64,000 bases of DNA from Hydractinia symbiolongicarpus (lineage: Eukaryota; Cnidaria; Hydrozoa; Anthoathecata; Hydractiniidae). Below are positions 1 to 10,518 of this stretch, in pieces. The position numbers and the translations under genes were made by a program. Each line of letters opens with the position of its first letter. The first letter of the stretch is position 1. The DNA is taken from the NCBI RefSeq assembly GCF_029227915.1, contig NC_079881.1, forward strand, positions 17,149,501 through 17,213,500, in the 5' to 3' direction. The notes below the pieces were generated by a model, which ran no database searches, had not been told where the DNA came from, and saw only the letters and a program-made list of their open reading frames with translations.

Positions 1-967
1 TCCGTCTAAGGTTTTAATATTATATAATTCCTTGTTGTTGCGTATGAAAAAACGTATGTACAAAACCATTTTATTCTTATGACTAGTTGATACAAGCAGG
101 GCTCGGACCAGACTCGTGAAGGTTGGCGAGAATAAAATGACGCTGTTTTTAAAGACAACCTTTAAAGTTACTAACTAAAGAAGCGTGTGTGCCAAATTCT
201 TTATTATTTGGTAGTTTAAAATGTGAAAGAGAAGAAATAAAGATGTTTTTCGCACGTTTTGATACCTACGGGAACGTCTCTAAAACGTCTTTAACACGTC
301 ACGAAAGATATTTTTTTCCGTCTGCTGTCAAAGACGTCTTTAGGCGTTATGATTTTAGGCGGGTCAGAGACGTCTCAACTACATTTCATCTGGTCTTTAA
401 AAGACGTTTTAAAGACGTCTTTAAGACGTCTCATGTTTACTGGGTGCTTATATAGCCAACTAGTGTAGAAAAGAAAAAATTGTATTACCCTTCCTTGTTA
501 ATTAGAAACAAAATAGATACGAACAAGAAATTACCTCTCCAACAGAAACTTTAAACAAAAGTAGTTCCTCTTTTCAAGATAAGGCTGTCCTTTTAATTAA
601 GATTCCGTAATAGCAATCATTTCCTTCTTTGTGAAAATATTTCCAGCTAGCGTTAACTCTTTTATTAGTCAGTAAAATAAAACATCTACTCATAATACTC
701 ACTTTATTGATGAATTTTCGCGACTAAAGAGCTAGAACAAATGCAAAATCTATAACACAAAACCACCACACAACACAAAAACCTTTGTTCTTGGTGAAAC
801 TTCGTACCTGAATTTTTTTCACTAACTTTATTTAAGTGAAAACAGCTTAAAACTTTGTACATCCGATAATAACATTCGTGGGCTTCACAAACAAAATTGG
901 GTTGTGTAACCAACACAACCCAATTTTGACTTTAACAAATCTTTGAGACTGATCTGAATCTATAGTG
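1..967. repeat. Diverged left edge of the tandem array
   Basis: From about position 245 this stretch aligns by eye with the end of the following unit (about 15,165-15,840), but with many more differences than the units show among themselves. Shared landmarks are the run of ACGTC motifs, the phrase around the word ACTGGGTGCTTATAT, and a purine-rich stretch. I see no gene. The first 240 bases have no recognised content. It reads as the decayed edge of an older array copy. Confidence 0.6.
245..437. repeat. ACGTC-rich palindromic repeat
   Basis: The core AAGACGTC/GACGTCTT and variants recur many times within about 190 bases, several as self-complementary words such as AAGACGTCTT. Weaker versions sit at the same place in the later units (about 15,170-15,300, 27,025-27,155 and 38,887-39,017). 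It could be the remains of a MITE or a palindromic satellite. No coding capacity is evident. Confidence 0.5.
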
Positions 968-1167
968 TTTTAAAGTTCGTGACAGGATTAATCTCAGAGC
1001 TGCCAACACAAAGTCGCAGTATTTATTACACGTTGTTTAAATTTAAATAAAAGAAGGATTTTTACATGTGATAGACTTGACACCGGTAATAGTTGTTCAA
1101 AAATCGTCACCACAAGAAGTTACATAGTCTATTTCTATATCAGACTCACATATTTTGAACTTGTCAG

Positions 1168-1402
1168 CGATGTCAATGATCAGTAGAATTTTACCCACGC
1201 CTATTTTACTAAGAACTAAAAAAACGTTATTTAGGTCGAATTTTAAATTTTAGAAATAGAGAAACTTTGTGAAGAAATGCTTTCTCTTTTATTAAGTGTT
1301 TTTAAGAAATGAAAAATTTTTTTGTTTTGAAAAATGCATGCATTGAGTTAAGTATGAATTTTCTCACATTATTTTTTAATACATGAGAATATACTTAAAA
1401 AA
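1168..1402 (-). pseudogene. Claudin-like gene, 5' remnant (copy 1)
   Basis: On the minus strand this repeats the first roughly nine codons, the acceptor region and the 5'-UTR intron of the intact claudin-like gene. The start codon is changed (ATG to ATA at 1,202-1,204), the reading frame leaves the family after GVGKILLI, and the intron donor GTAAGT at the far end reads TTAAGT. The rest of the gene is absent. It points to an older tandem duplication of the gene itself, preceding the large-unit amplification. Confidence 0.75.
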
Positions 1403-3170
1403 TATGAGGTAATAGTTGTTGGAAATATGTTCCTAAATAAACAGAAAAAGATTCAAAAAGTTGTACTTGTAATTAGTTTTGACTCAATGATTTTTTGTTT
1501 ACGGCGATAGTGAGGTATGAGTTTTTCATTACAATACTCACGAAATTATTTTCGTCCTAAATTTTAGGTGAGTATTTAAATATTCGCACACAAGCAACTC
1601 GCGAGCGCTCATTGTCACTTTCGTTCTATTACACACTTCATATTTTCTAAGGAAAACGAGAGGGGTCTTTTGCAATTGCAAGGAGTTTGATTGGATACTT
1701 CCCTGTCGGGCAGGTGAAACATGTTTCACAGAAACAGGAAAAAAACGGTACCTGCTCCTGATGACGGCCGTTTTGGCAGCCGATCATTCTCGTTGTTTTG
1801 GCAGTCTACACCTATTGTTTTTCTTCCGTTCTGTTTCATTTCATTTTGAGTTAAAATACTTTTACTTTAATTGCATAACGTTAAGGCGCGCTAATTTTTA
1901 CAATTTCCAAGCGTTGATAATTTGTTTTTTTGAACAAACGGGTTGCTGGACGAAAAGAAACGCAATAACTCGTTTACCTACAGGCACTATTTCCGCAACT
2001 TTATACTATAAATCTAAATAAGCAGAAAAAGATTCAAAAAGTTATACTTGTAATTAGTTTTGACTCGATGATTTTTTGTTTACGGCGTTATTCACACTAA
2101 GTGAGTTACGAGTTTGTTATCACAATATATTTCCTATATTTCACAACCACTTCCTAATTTTCAGACATTCCAACAATCGGACAAGGTAGTTGCATTGTCA
2201 AAACCACAATCATTTCCTTATGAAATAATTTCTAAACCGCGAACAATAATTAATGAACTTTATAGTTAGCGGCTGATGTTGTCTTTTACCAAATGAAAAA
2301 TGCTACCAAAAATTCCCTTCAGTCTTGTTGCACCAGCATCGCACCTAGCGCTAATTCGAGATGAGCAAGTGTGTTAAAGGAATAGCGAACAAAAAATTGT
2401 TTTGTGACGAACAGAAAGTAAGTTTTAGCTGGAGAAAAAAAATATAGATTTCTACATCCTAAAATCTACTGAGATAACTACTTTGATAACAAATAAATAG
2501 CAAATATTTCACAACTAAGTATCCATATATCTTTCTAACAACATTTTTACAGAATTTTCATAGCCGTATAAGGTGAAAATAAATAAGTTTTAGATTGACT
2601 TACCAGTAAATTGTAGAAGTAAGGTCTTTGACTTGAGATAACTAAGAATATTTTACGTACAACAGTAGTAACAGTATTTTACAACCTTCGTTTAAACGTC
2701 TTTGAACTTAAGAATATCTTTTATGACCAACAACAATATTTTCTTCATTAGTGTCTTTTTCACAAGAAACTTCAACGATAAAGTTTGTTATGATGAGATG
2801 ACGCCAAATTTGAATAAATATACAGACCGGAAACATTCAACAAAAAAACGAACGCGCAATATGGTGGCTTCATCTTTGTTTACGAATCTTTCTTTACTTT
2901 TCTTTATCTTTACTCACAAAGTAAATATCAATTTGTTAAGTAGATAGTATAGCTAGTATGAAATAATAAAAAATATCTCCGTCACATGTTGATAATTATT
3001 TTTTGCTATTTCGATCTTCAACTTTTTTTTGATTCCTTATTTTGTGTGTATTGAACTGTGATCATAACAATAAGGAAAAATATATTCCATTGTTTTTTTA
3101 ATTAAGACACCCCGTTTAGAAATAATTCATTTTCAATATTAAAACATTCTTAGCCTTTGTTTCTAGACTT
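1403..3170. other. Gene-free unit spacer
   Basis: Shared with 16,276-17,990 and 28,138-29,852. No convincing gene: the 60-96 residue open frames here are not conserved in length between copies and show no domain. Around 2,480-2,950 there is similarity, in inverted orientation, to about 44,700-45,330, so this spacer contains a dispersed repeat. A short word of about 60 bases (GCAGAAAAAGATTCAAAAAG and what follows) occurs twice in copy 1, near 1,440 and 2,020, but once in copies 2 and 3. Confidence 0.5.
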
Positions 3171-5783
3171 TTTTTGGTATAACTGCTGTACGTAGCCCAT
3201 TCAGTCTGGTCTTCAAAATCAAGACTGTCTTCATGAATTTTTATTAAGCAGCTGTCCCGTGTGCAGTTCGCCTCTCCTTTAAATGAAGCTGATCTTTTAG
3301 TGTCAAATGGAACTGCATTGATGGTCCTGTTATTTAGACCAAAGTTAAGATATTGTTAAAGATATAGACCAAAGTTAAGGTATTGTTTTTTAGAAAAGGG
3401 TATAAGTTTCTCTACTGATATGCAACGAGGTATACCTGTTTAATTTATAGGAGAGTTATATTTTGACAAACATAATCCTGAACACCATGATGTTGCACAT
3501 TCGCTTCACTGTACCACATATTGCATACCTGTACTAAAGTGCTTCACCTGAATTTTTGGCACAGCTTACGTTTCTTTTTATTCGCTCAACCGGTCGTTTA
3601 AATTTGGATAACATAGTTCCTTGTGGCTTAGCCAGTTAGTCTCATCAATTAAAGGGGAGTTTAATCAGTGTTGCGCCAAATACTCAATATGATTAACTTT
3701 GAAATATGGAAACCAAACTTAAACTATTCTCGCAACCAATATAATGGTTTCCCGCATTTATTAACAAGAAGGAAAAGGAAATAGAAGTTCCAGCAGTGAT
3801 GGCGACCATAGTTACAAGGAAACGAGCTAATACTTTCAGCTACAAAGACTCCCTGTCCGAGCTGATACAACTCGATAGGGTGTCCTTCGGTAATATGTTA
3901 AAAAAGTTTGAAAATCATACAATTCAACATAACAAAAAGTTCATTCAATAGTGCTTCGTTGCGGATCTAAAAATATAGTTTACGTAATTCTAGCTTAACA
4001 TTATGAGATTAGTTTGCCGACAAAAATAAACAAAAATTTCTGCAAGCAGTAACGTAGAAAGCGAAAGTAATCTGAAAACAGGCTCAACAAAAGACTGTAG
4101 TTGGGCTTTGTGCACATCTAATTTACGTTATCCTAAATGAGTACCAATTGGCACATATTTTATCAGATTTCCGAAATCTAGTAAAGTGAAGGAAACGCAT
4201 ACCAAATGGGAACAAAATCAAATGAGGAAAACTGATAAATATAAACGCTGGTTGCATTCCTGCGGAGAAAACAATTTTACAGTCAACATAATAAGAAAAC
4301 AAAAAATACATATATTTCGTCTCTCCATTTAATCGGATGTCAACAGCCAACAGAAGAGTATCCTTACCCACACTCAGCTTTATTTCCCAAAAATAGGTGA
4401 CTGCAACAAAGGTAGCTGTGCAGAGCCTGTTTTCAACAGTTTGAAATAATGGGCCATATTAAACCAAACGAATTATTTTTAGTAGTCAAAGGATTCACAG
4501 TGCAACATCGGCTGCTAACAAAACAAACCATAGTGTAAATTCCACAATTCTTGGGAGAACGCATCAAGTTCATAAAAGAAGAATACGCCGATAAAGAGCA
4601 TAGGTAAGGCTCTTATTCATGTGGAGAGGTTTAATGAAAGATTTAGAAAATTCAAAATGTTGGACCGTATTATTCCATATTTGTGGCATCGCGACTTATT
4701 AATTTTTAAGAATGAATATGAAAATAAAATCAGGAATATTTTTTTTTCTAACACAACCTCGATTTGTTATAGTGTAGTGTAATATAATATTCCATGCATA
4801 TGTTTTTTATAACCAACTGGAGCTTTGAATACATGATTTTGGTTAAAACAGAAGCACTTAAAAACGATTTCAAAAATGTGCGGATCAGTTTTGGTTTAAA
4901 AAAAAAGATGTATATAGATTATCAGCTTAAATATAAGTTGCTTACAAGTAAATACAAACAACAAATATATTTTTCCTTAGGATCAGGTACATTCACTAAA
5001 TCAGAACACTATGGGCGAAAGTTTTCGTGGAATTCGCATCGAAAAATACTCTGGTATAAACACTTTTTCCCAAAACAATTTTGTACTGTTAATCAAAACA
5101 ATTTTGTACTGTTAATCAAAACAATTTTGTACTGTTAATCAAAACAATTTTGTACGTTAATCATACGTTCCTGAAATGCTTTATCGGGATAGATTTTTTC
5201 TATGTTTTTATCTTGAGTACACAACGAAATCACTTAACAGCTTCTGTTATTCAAAGTTGTAATTGTATTTGGAAATAATACGAATGTGTTATTTTTTAGA
5301 AGAAATCTTTTAATAATAATGTTAAAACATTGTCTTTTTATATCTTTGTTGTTGACATTGAGGTTCAGCACATTATAAATTGATTGTGATTGAAGGTTTT
5401 TTAATCACTTTACTTTAATAATTCTTTATCTTCTAATTTCTGATTCTGCTTCTATATTAGTTCACCGCGTGTACCAGCTAAATGTATATAGTTTTTGTTT
5501 ATTAGACCTTTCTGTGACAGTTACGTTTTCAACTTTCGCATATTTTTTAAGTGCTTTGTGTTCATTCTACTTCAAATATGACATAAAAAAGAAATGTACT
5601 AACTGAAGTACTGGAGAGGTAGAGATTATCTGATTACCTTTTAGATCGAAACTACACGAGATTCAATACCGTTATAAGAATTGTTACTTATGTCATAAGA
5701 TTCATTTAAAATTTGAAGAAAAAGATGAGAAGTATCGTAATACAAGGCAAATCAATTCTTCTCCCTGATGCAGAAATTGAAAA
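3171..5783. repeat. Flank-only segment, left version
   Basis: Present in copy 1 but cleanly missing from copies 2 and 3, where the T-run ending at about 17,990 joins directly to the equivalent of 5,783. Part of it (about 3,440-5,300) is repeated, diverged, at 41,860-43,640 in the right flank. It carries a 23-bp tandem repeat near its end and no convincing gene. The short minus-strand frame at 4,123-4,371 is not preserved in the right-flank copy. Confidence 0.75.
5071..5160. repeat. 23-bp tandem repeat, four copies
   Basis: The word CAAAACAATTTTGTACTGTT plus AAT is repeated head to tail four times; the last copy is missing one base. Each unit contains the palindrome AAAACAATTTT-like core. The right-flank homologue near 43,530 has only one unit, so the expansion occurred here. 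Confidence 0.9.
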
Positions 5784-8215
5784 TTCAAAGAATTATTTCT
5801 TCAGAAAGGCTACACTTGAAGTGAAAGAATTCGTAAAAGAACCAAGGTACAGAAAGTTAGGAAATAAAAGAAAAGGTATCTTATATAATGTCGGTCGAAT
5901 GCTTCCTTTTGAAAACGTCAATAGTGTTGGAACTCCTCCGAATGTCATGAAAGACTTAGGCACTGCTACATTCTCTGTGTGCATCTCCAGCGTATAGTAT
6001 TATGAATGAAGTACATTGGTATAGTGATGTTGCAAAACATTCTGGAATTGAAACTGTGTACCGTTATGTTTTACAATTTAGTGATATTTTAGATGGCACG
6101 TATTTGATGAAATTGTTTCGGAAACAAAGTGAGAGATGCCGATTCCTGACTAAGAAACACATCAATGTAGCCATAGGCCCAATCTTAAATGCAAACATCA
6201 CAATTGCACTTGCATTTTATTTTACACAGGTAGATTTAGCAGGACCATTTCCGTCTTACCCAACACGTTGCAAGAGAAAGACAGTAAAAATTTGGATTGC
6301 TGCATTTTGCTGCACTACAACGTCAGCGGTAAAGATCAAGGTAATGGTTGACTATAGTGTGGAGAGTTTTATACAAAGCTTTCTAAGGTTCGCATGCAAA
6401 GTAGGATACCTATACCACCGGACAAGTGTCGTCAAACTGGCAATAAAATATATTTCAAAAGGAATCATATCATTACAATGAAAAAACCACATATAGAAAC
6501 GGGAGACATTAAGCGTGGAAAGATAACACTAAACATTTAAAGGTTGACACAACAGTTCTAGAAATAATCAGGATTGAGTTATCAGAGAGCATCCTGCTTC
6601 TCTTTGCACTAGTTCGATATCGGGCATCTCCATAAATCCCTCTTTTTGTGCGTGCGTGATCTACGGATTGACAGAATCATCAATCTTAGCAGACTGTAAT
6701 TAACTCTTGTTCGTATACAACTAACAGTTGCATTAAATTTGTTGTTATTCTTTAGCGATATATGCTCTGCTAACTTAGCGTAAAATCTGCAACACCCTCG
6801 TCCCATTCCTCCAGTAGCGCTAAAAACAAGTGGTGTAAACGAACCATTTTCAGTTTGTATGATTCTATCATTATATGCTCTTTTCTTCGACTTTTCGTCC
6901 GTGTCATACGCTTTTTTCATAGAAATGTTGCTATAGCATCGAGCTTGTGGGTTGAATACCCTTACATCGAAATGCGCTCTCTGTCCATAAATCTCTGGCT
7001 GCAATGTCAACACGCGCCTCGTCTTGTTGATTGTTGGATGCAATACGCTCACCCGTTAATGGTTCGAGACATGGCTCTGTTTCAACGTCCTTGCACACTT
7101 CAAATAATAGCTGAGCTGTAATATCCCTTAATTCGTTGTGTCGCCTTGCAACGAATCCTCCAGTATGACAACTCAGTGCATGCTGCAGAGTAAATGGTGA
7201 ACCGCATGCACATCGTTCCGGTAATCTGGTAAGTGGTAGGCTGTATCGCAAGCAAATAGCATCCCAGAACGATCTTTTATCTAATGTAAAACCATGTTTT
7301 TCTAACGGGAGGACTGTCAACCAGTTGTATGCACCGCTTTCTGTTAAACAATCAAGTGTACGCAGTTGCGATTCGTTTACGGACATGGCTTTTACGGCTC
7401 TTAACTGTTCTTTATTTCATTGTCATCAAAATGTAAGCTGTAGTTCGTTCACAAAACTCAACTTTATGGACATAAAGACTGCTTCACACTTGAAGATGAA
7501 TGTTCAATTCAAGACGTGTCCACTAGGTGGTCATAACTTCAACGGGAAAATGAGAGGAAAATTAAGGAAATTAAAGCTTCAATCGAGACAAATGCTCATA
7601 ATGAGAGATTATAGATTTGACATTTGAAGACCTTATCGTTAATCTTCTCAACACGATAAATGATTCACCACTAGCGCTAGAAAATTTCGTTTTTGACTTC
7701 AAGCTGATGGATTTTCACACCAAACCGACTGTTACAAGAGCGAAGTAATGACCGCAGTTCGACCGGAGGATTTGATTTGGTATTATAACCTAAGAAATTG
7801 TTACGACAAAATCAAAAGGTATCGAAGTTTGTGTAATATCACATATGCCAAAGTTAATGCATCATTAAAAATGGTTCAATAGCGGTCGTGGTATAAAAGC
7901 CGGCCACATGGTGCTATTTCTGAAGGAGAAAAATCCTCTATGCTGCACATATCAATACAGAATAATGACGTCAGTTACAGTCGATAAAGATGAAAAGGTT
8001 CGTAGATGCCATGTGAATATCGAGGTTCTAGCGAAAATGTGAACCATATAACACAGAATTCTGTTAGATACTTAGTATTAATTCATGCTATCGACGAATT
8101 AAGCATAATGGAGGACTTAGCAGAGTTATCTCATACGGTCATATGTAAAAATCTTTACTTAAGAATTAATGGTATTAACAAATCTCGGAATTCCGTTAGC
8201 GGAGTATAAAGTTGT
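5713..8215 (+). mobile_element. BEL/Pao retroelement remnant (copy 1)
   Basis: Broken frames on the plus strand match the integrase half of a BEL/Pao polyprotein. About 5,713-5,990 is the stretch before the zinc finger. From 6,002 comes the H2C2-like finger (H in VHWY, H in AKHSG, then RKQSERC where the first Cys of the usual CxxC is Ser). At about 6,225-6,400 is the catalytic-core start with a VDLAGPF motif. From about 7,460 the NFNGK region follows, and from 8,006 the C-terminal region with ENVN and IDELSIMEDLAEL. Several stops and frame changes, and a nested insert at about 6,600-7,390, show that it is dead. Family assignment is from memory of the motifs. Confidence 0.8.
6609..7404 (-). 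mobile_element. Nested retroelement C-terminal fragment (copy 1)
   Basis: Two overlapping minus-strand frames (6,931-7,386 and 6,609-7,052) join, across a frame shift, into the C-terminal region of a repetitive-element polyprotein family that I know from animal genomes. There is a CxC...H...C cluster (RCACGSPFTLQHALSC), an RHNELRD block, an EARVDIAAR block with a following FDVRVFNP that looks like the core of a PD-(D/E)XK nuclease, and a GSFTPLVFSATGGMG block. It lies inside the BEL/Pao integrase in the opposite orientation, so it inserted later. I think it is from a LINE with a restriction-like endonuclease, but the class is not certain. Confidence 0.65.
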
Positions 8216-9210
8216 GTTATTGTATTAGAAGATTCATTCAACTTTAAACTTTAGATTTTAAAGTTCTTCAACTAAACTTTCAACTTTCAAGTTTTTCAAC
8301 AAAGCGTTCAATTCTTTCAATCTGTTTATTTTGTTGTGGCAAGCTGGTATGTTTATACGATTTACTACGTTTTTACTACCACCCGTTTGGCAAATGTGTA
8401 AAAATACACAATTATAAATAATTCAGCACTCACAAAGACGTAAACAGAATTAATTTATAGTCGGACTTTTTTATGGCGCAGTTGACCAAACCAGTCAGCC
8501 TGGTCTTTAAAATCAACACTCCAACATGACCTTTTATTCAGCTGTCGTGCCACAGCGCAACTTTCGCCTCTCCTTCAAATCTCGAAATATCCAAGCAATT
8601 TGTTTAGTCGGCGCGTGAAAACGCCGCTGGAATAGGATTAGATCCTACTCTTTCGCCTGGTCACTGTAACCAGACGAAATGTTTTAAGAGAATCTGATTC
8701 TGAAGTCTGATCGGCTTGCATTTTTTTTACCGCTTTAAGCTCTCTAAACTTACATGAAGCATTTTGCAAGTTCAAGATAATATACCTATTTATTTCAAAT
8801 GACGGAACAACATTGTAGAAGTTATGTACAAAACAGGCTAATTAATGGCAACCTTAAAAGGCATAGGGAACAAAATAACACACCAACAAGAAGCCGAAAT
8901 CTGTTAGCCTGCAAGGGCTTTTTTCATTTTTTAATTACATTGTATGTAATTTAGCTATGGTTTAAAAATACAAGTTATTTATAGTACTAGTTGTGAATTC
9001 TTTGGTTTTAAGGTCTTGTTTTAATGTGTACTAAAGCATACTTTTAATTTGTTTTGATTTTTTTCAATTGTTGTTATAATTGGTTAGCATTAGCAATTTG
9101 GTCAATTTGACTCTGAGCTTCAGTTTATCCATGACTAAATCTAAGATTCCTAGTTGTTAATTTAATCCTCAAAGTTTTAAAAAGAATGAGCAAAAAAGGT
9201 TGCTTGCTTA
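8216..9210. other. Gene-free spacer with short repeats
   Basis: Holds a TTCAACTTT-type low-complexity stretch (8,230-8,320), a piece at 8,380-8,450 that recurs inverted at about 44,655-44,725, a piece at 8,490-8,580 similar to 3,195-3,290, and the hairpin cluster described separately. No coding signal is seen. Equivalent stretches are 20,070-21,065 and 31,932-32,927. Confidence 0.5.
8607..8677. other. Three consecutive hairpins (copy 1)
   Basis: Within 71 bases there are three adjacent stem-loops: GGCG..CGCC with a short loop, then TAGGAT-tag-ATCCTA, then CCTGGT..ACCAG. Such a run of stems in otherwise AT-rich DNA is unusual and could mark a structured RNA or a transposon end. No promoter or known RNA family is recognised. 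Strand cannot be decided. Confidence 0.5.
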
Positions 9211-9214
9211 TTAA

Positions 9215-10514
9215 AGGCGCGTAATCACCCTGTAGGCAACTTTTTTTGAGGTGCCTATTTTATTGTAAAAATTGAAAGATATACATGAGAAAACATTACC
9301 CAGAAAATTTTATTGAAAACTGACAACCAGAACATGTTCAAATGTTTCATGGAAATAACAAACTCACCCCAATTTCTCTTCGCCTACAGAACCGCCATTG
9401 CATTTCATTGCACGAATCATGCGATAATAAATGCACGGCTTAATCGATCACATGGTTGCTGGATTCATGCCATTACAGAAAAAATAATGAAGGAGGGAGA
9501 GTATCCGTAGCTGTGTTACCATCGTAATGCTTTTACAAATGCATCAACAGAGTTCCGAACATGATAAATCAGATAAATCAATCGAAGTTTCTGTGTTATT
9601 CTTTATTATTTAAACGTTTTAACTTACTGAAATCAGACTTCTTTGCAACACTGACCACTTCTTGTTGTTGTTTCTGAAGACAGCTTCGCCTCGCTAGCTG
9701 TCTTACTTTTTGATTATTTTCCTTTGTTCAAACAGTTAGTCGTTTCCTTATGGAGACAGTATCAAATCTACACAATTAGAATACCTAAATATTCAGAATT
9801 TCATGCCTTTCATGCTCTAAATTTAATTATCTCCATAGTGCTTCAACTATCTTCAACTATCACAATGAGCATTCTTCCCAGTTGGGATTTCTTGCCTATA
9901 AAATACAATAATCCCAGTCAGCTAATAAAAAAAGAAAGAGCGTGATAATCAATAATTATCATAATTAATAACCACGAGGCAATGCTGTGATTTCTTCTTT
10001 CTGTTTTGTTTTGTCTGGTCTCCAAAAACAATGGCGAATAGAATAGAAAAAAATTAAATCTAAGTGGAGAAAGTGATACGGATGTTTTTACGCTCGGCCT
10101 CTTTTTTAGACAGAACCAAAATTTCTTTCCACATTTTGATGCCATATTTTACAAAGAAAAACAATCCAAAAAGAACAGCGTGAACGGAGTCAACCATAAT
10201 GGCGATTTTATCGAACTCCATCTCAGTGCTCATTTAAAGATAAGGCCGTTTGTTTACCTACGGTTTCACACGAACATTTTGCGACGGTCCGCTTATTAGA
10301 CGAGAATAAGAGATCAACAAGACCGTTAAATATGGCGGCTGGAAAAAAACCCCAATAAATTCAAGATATTGAAGTACTATTATTTCCATTTCTAGTAGGT
10401 TTTATAACCTCAAATTTTCAGGAAAGTTATAACTCCGTCTGAACTTTGAAATAAATATAAAAAATTAATGTTAATGTTATGTTAATTTTTTTCGATAAGG
10501 TTGATTACGCGCCT
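9215..10514. mobile_element. 1,300-bp TTAA-flanked non-autonomous DNA transposon (copy 1)
   Basis: Bounded by inverted ends AGGCGCGTAATCACCC (left) and the complement of AGGCGCGTAATCAACC (right), each next to a TTAA (9,211-9,214 and 10,515-10,518). No transposase is encoded; the inner 65-75 residue frames have no domain. A GACAGCT...AGCTGTC hairpin lies near 9,676-9,706. A separate, split copy exists at 49,980-57,227, which confirms that the ends are real element ends. TTAA targets are typical of piggyBac-like elements, but the terminal bases are not the usual CCY, so the superfamily is open. Confidence 0.8.
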
Positions 10515-10518
10515 TTAA

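Noticed and set aside
2702-2947. 81-residue plus-strand frame
   Set aside because: Interrupted in copies 2 and 3 by an in-frame stop and diverged in the inverted patch at about 45,000.
4123-4371. Minus-strand frame starting MGKDTLLLAVDIR as another claudin-like remnant
   Set aside because: There is a faint resemblance to the protein's first residues, shared with about 42,730-42,770, but the following sequence has no family features and the alignment is too short.
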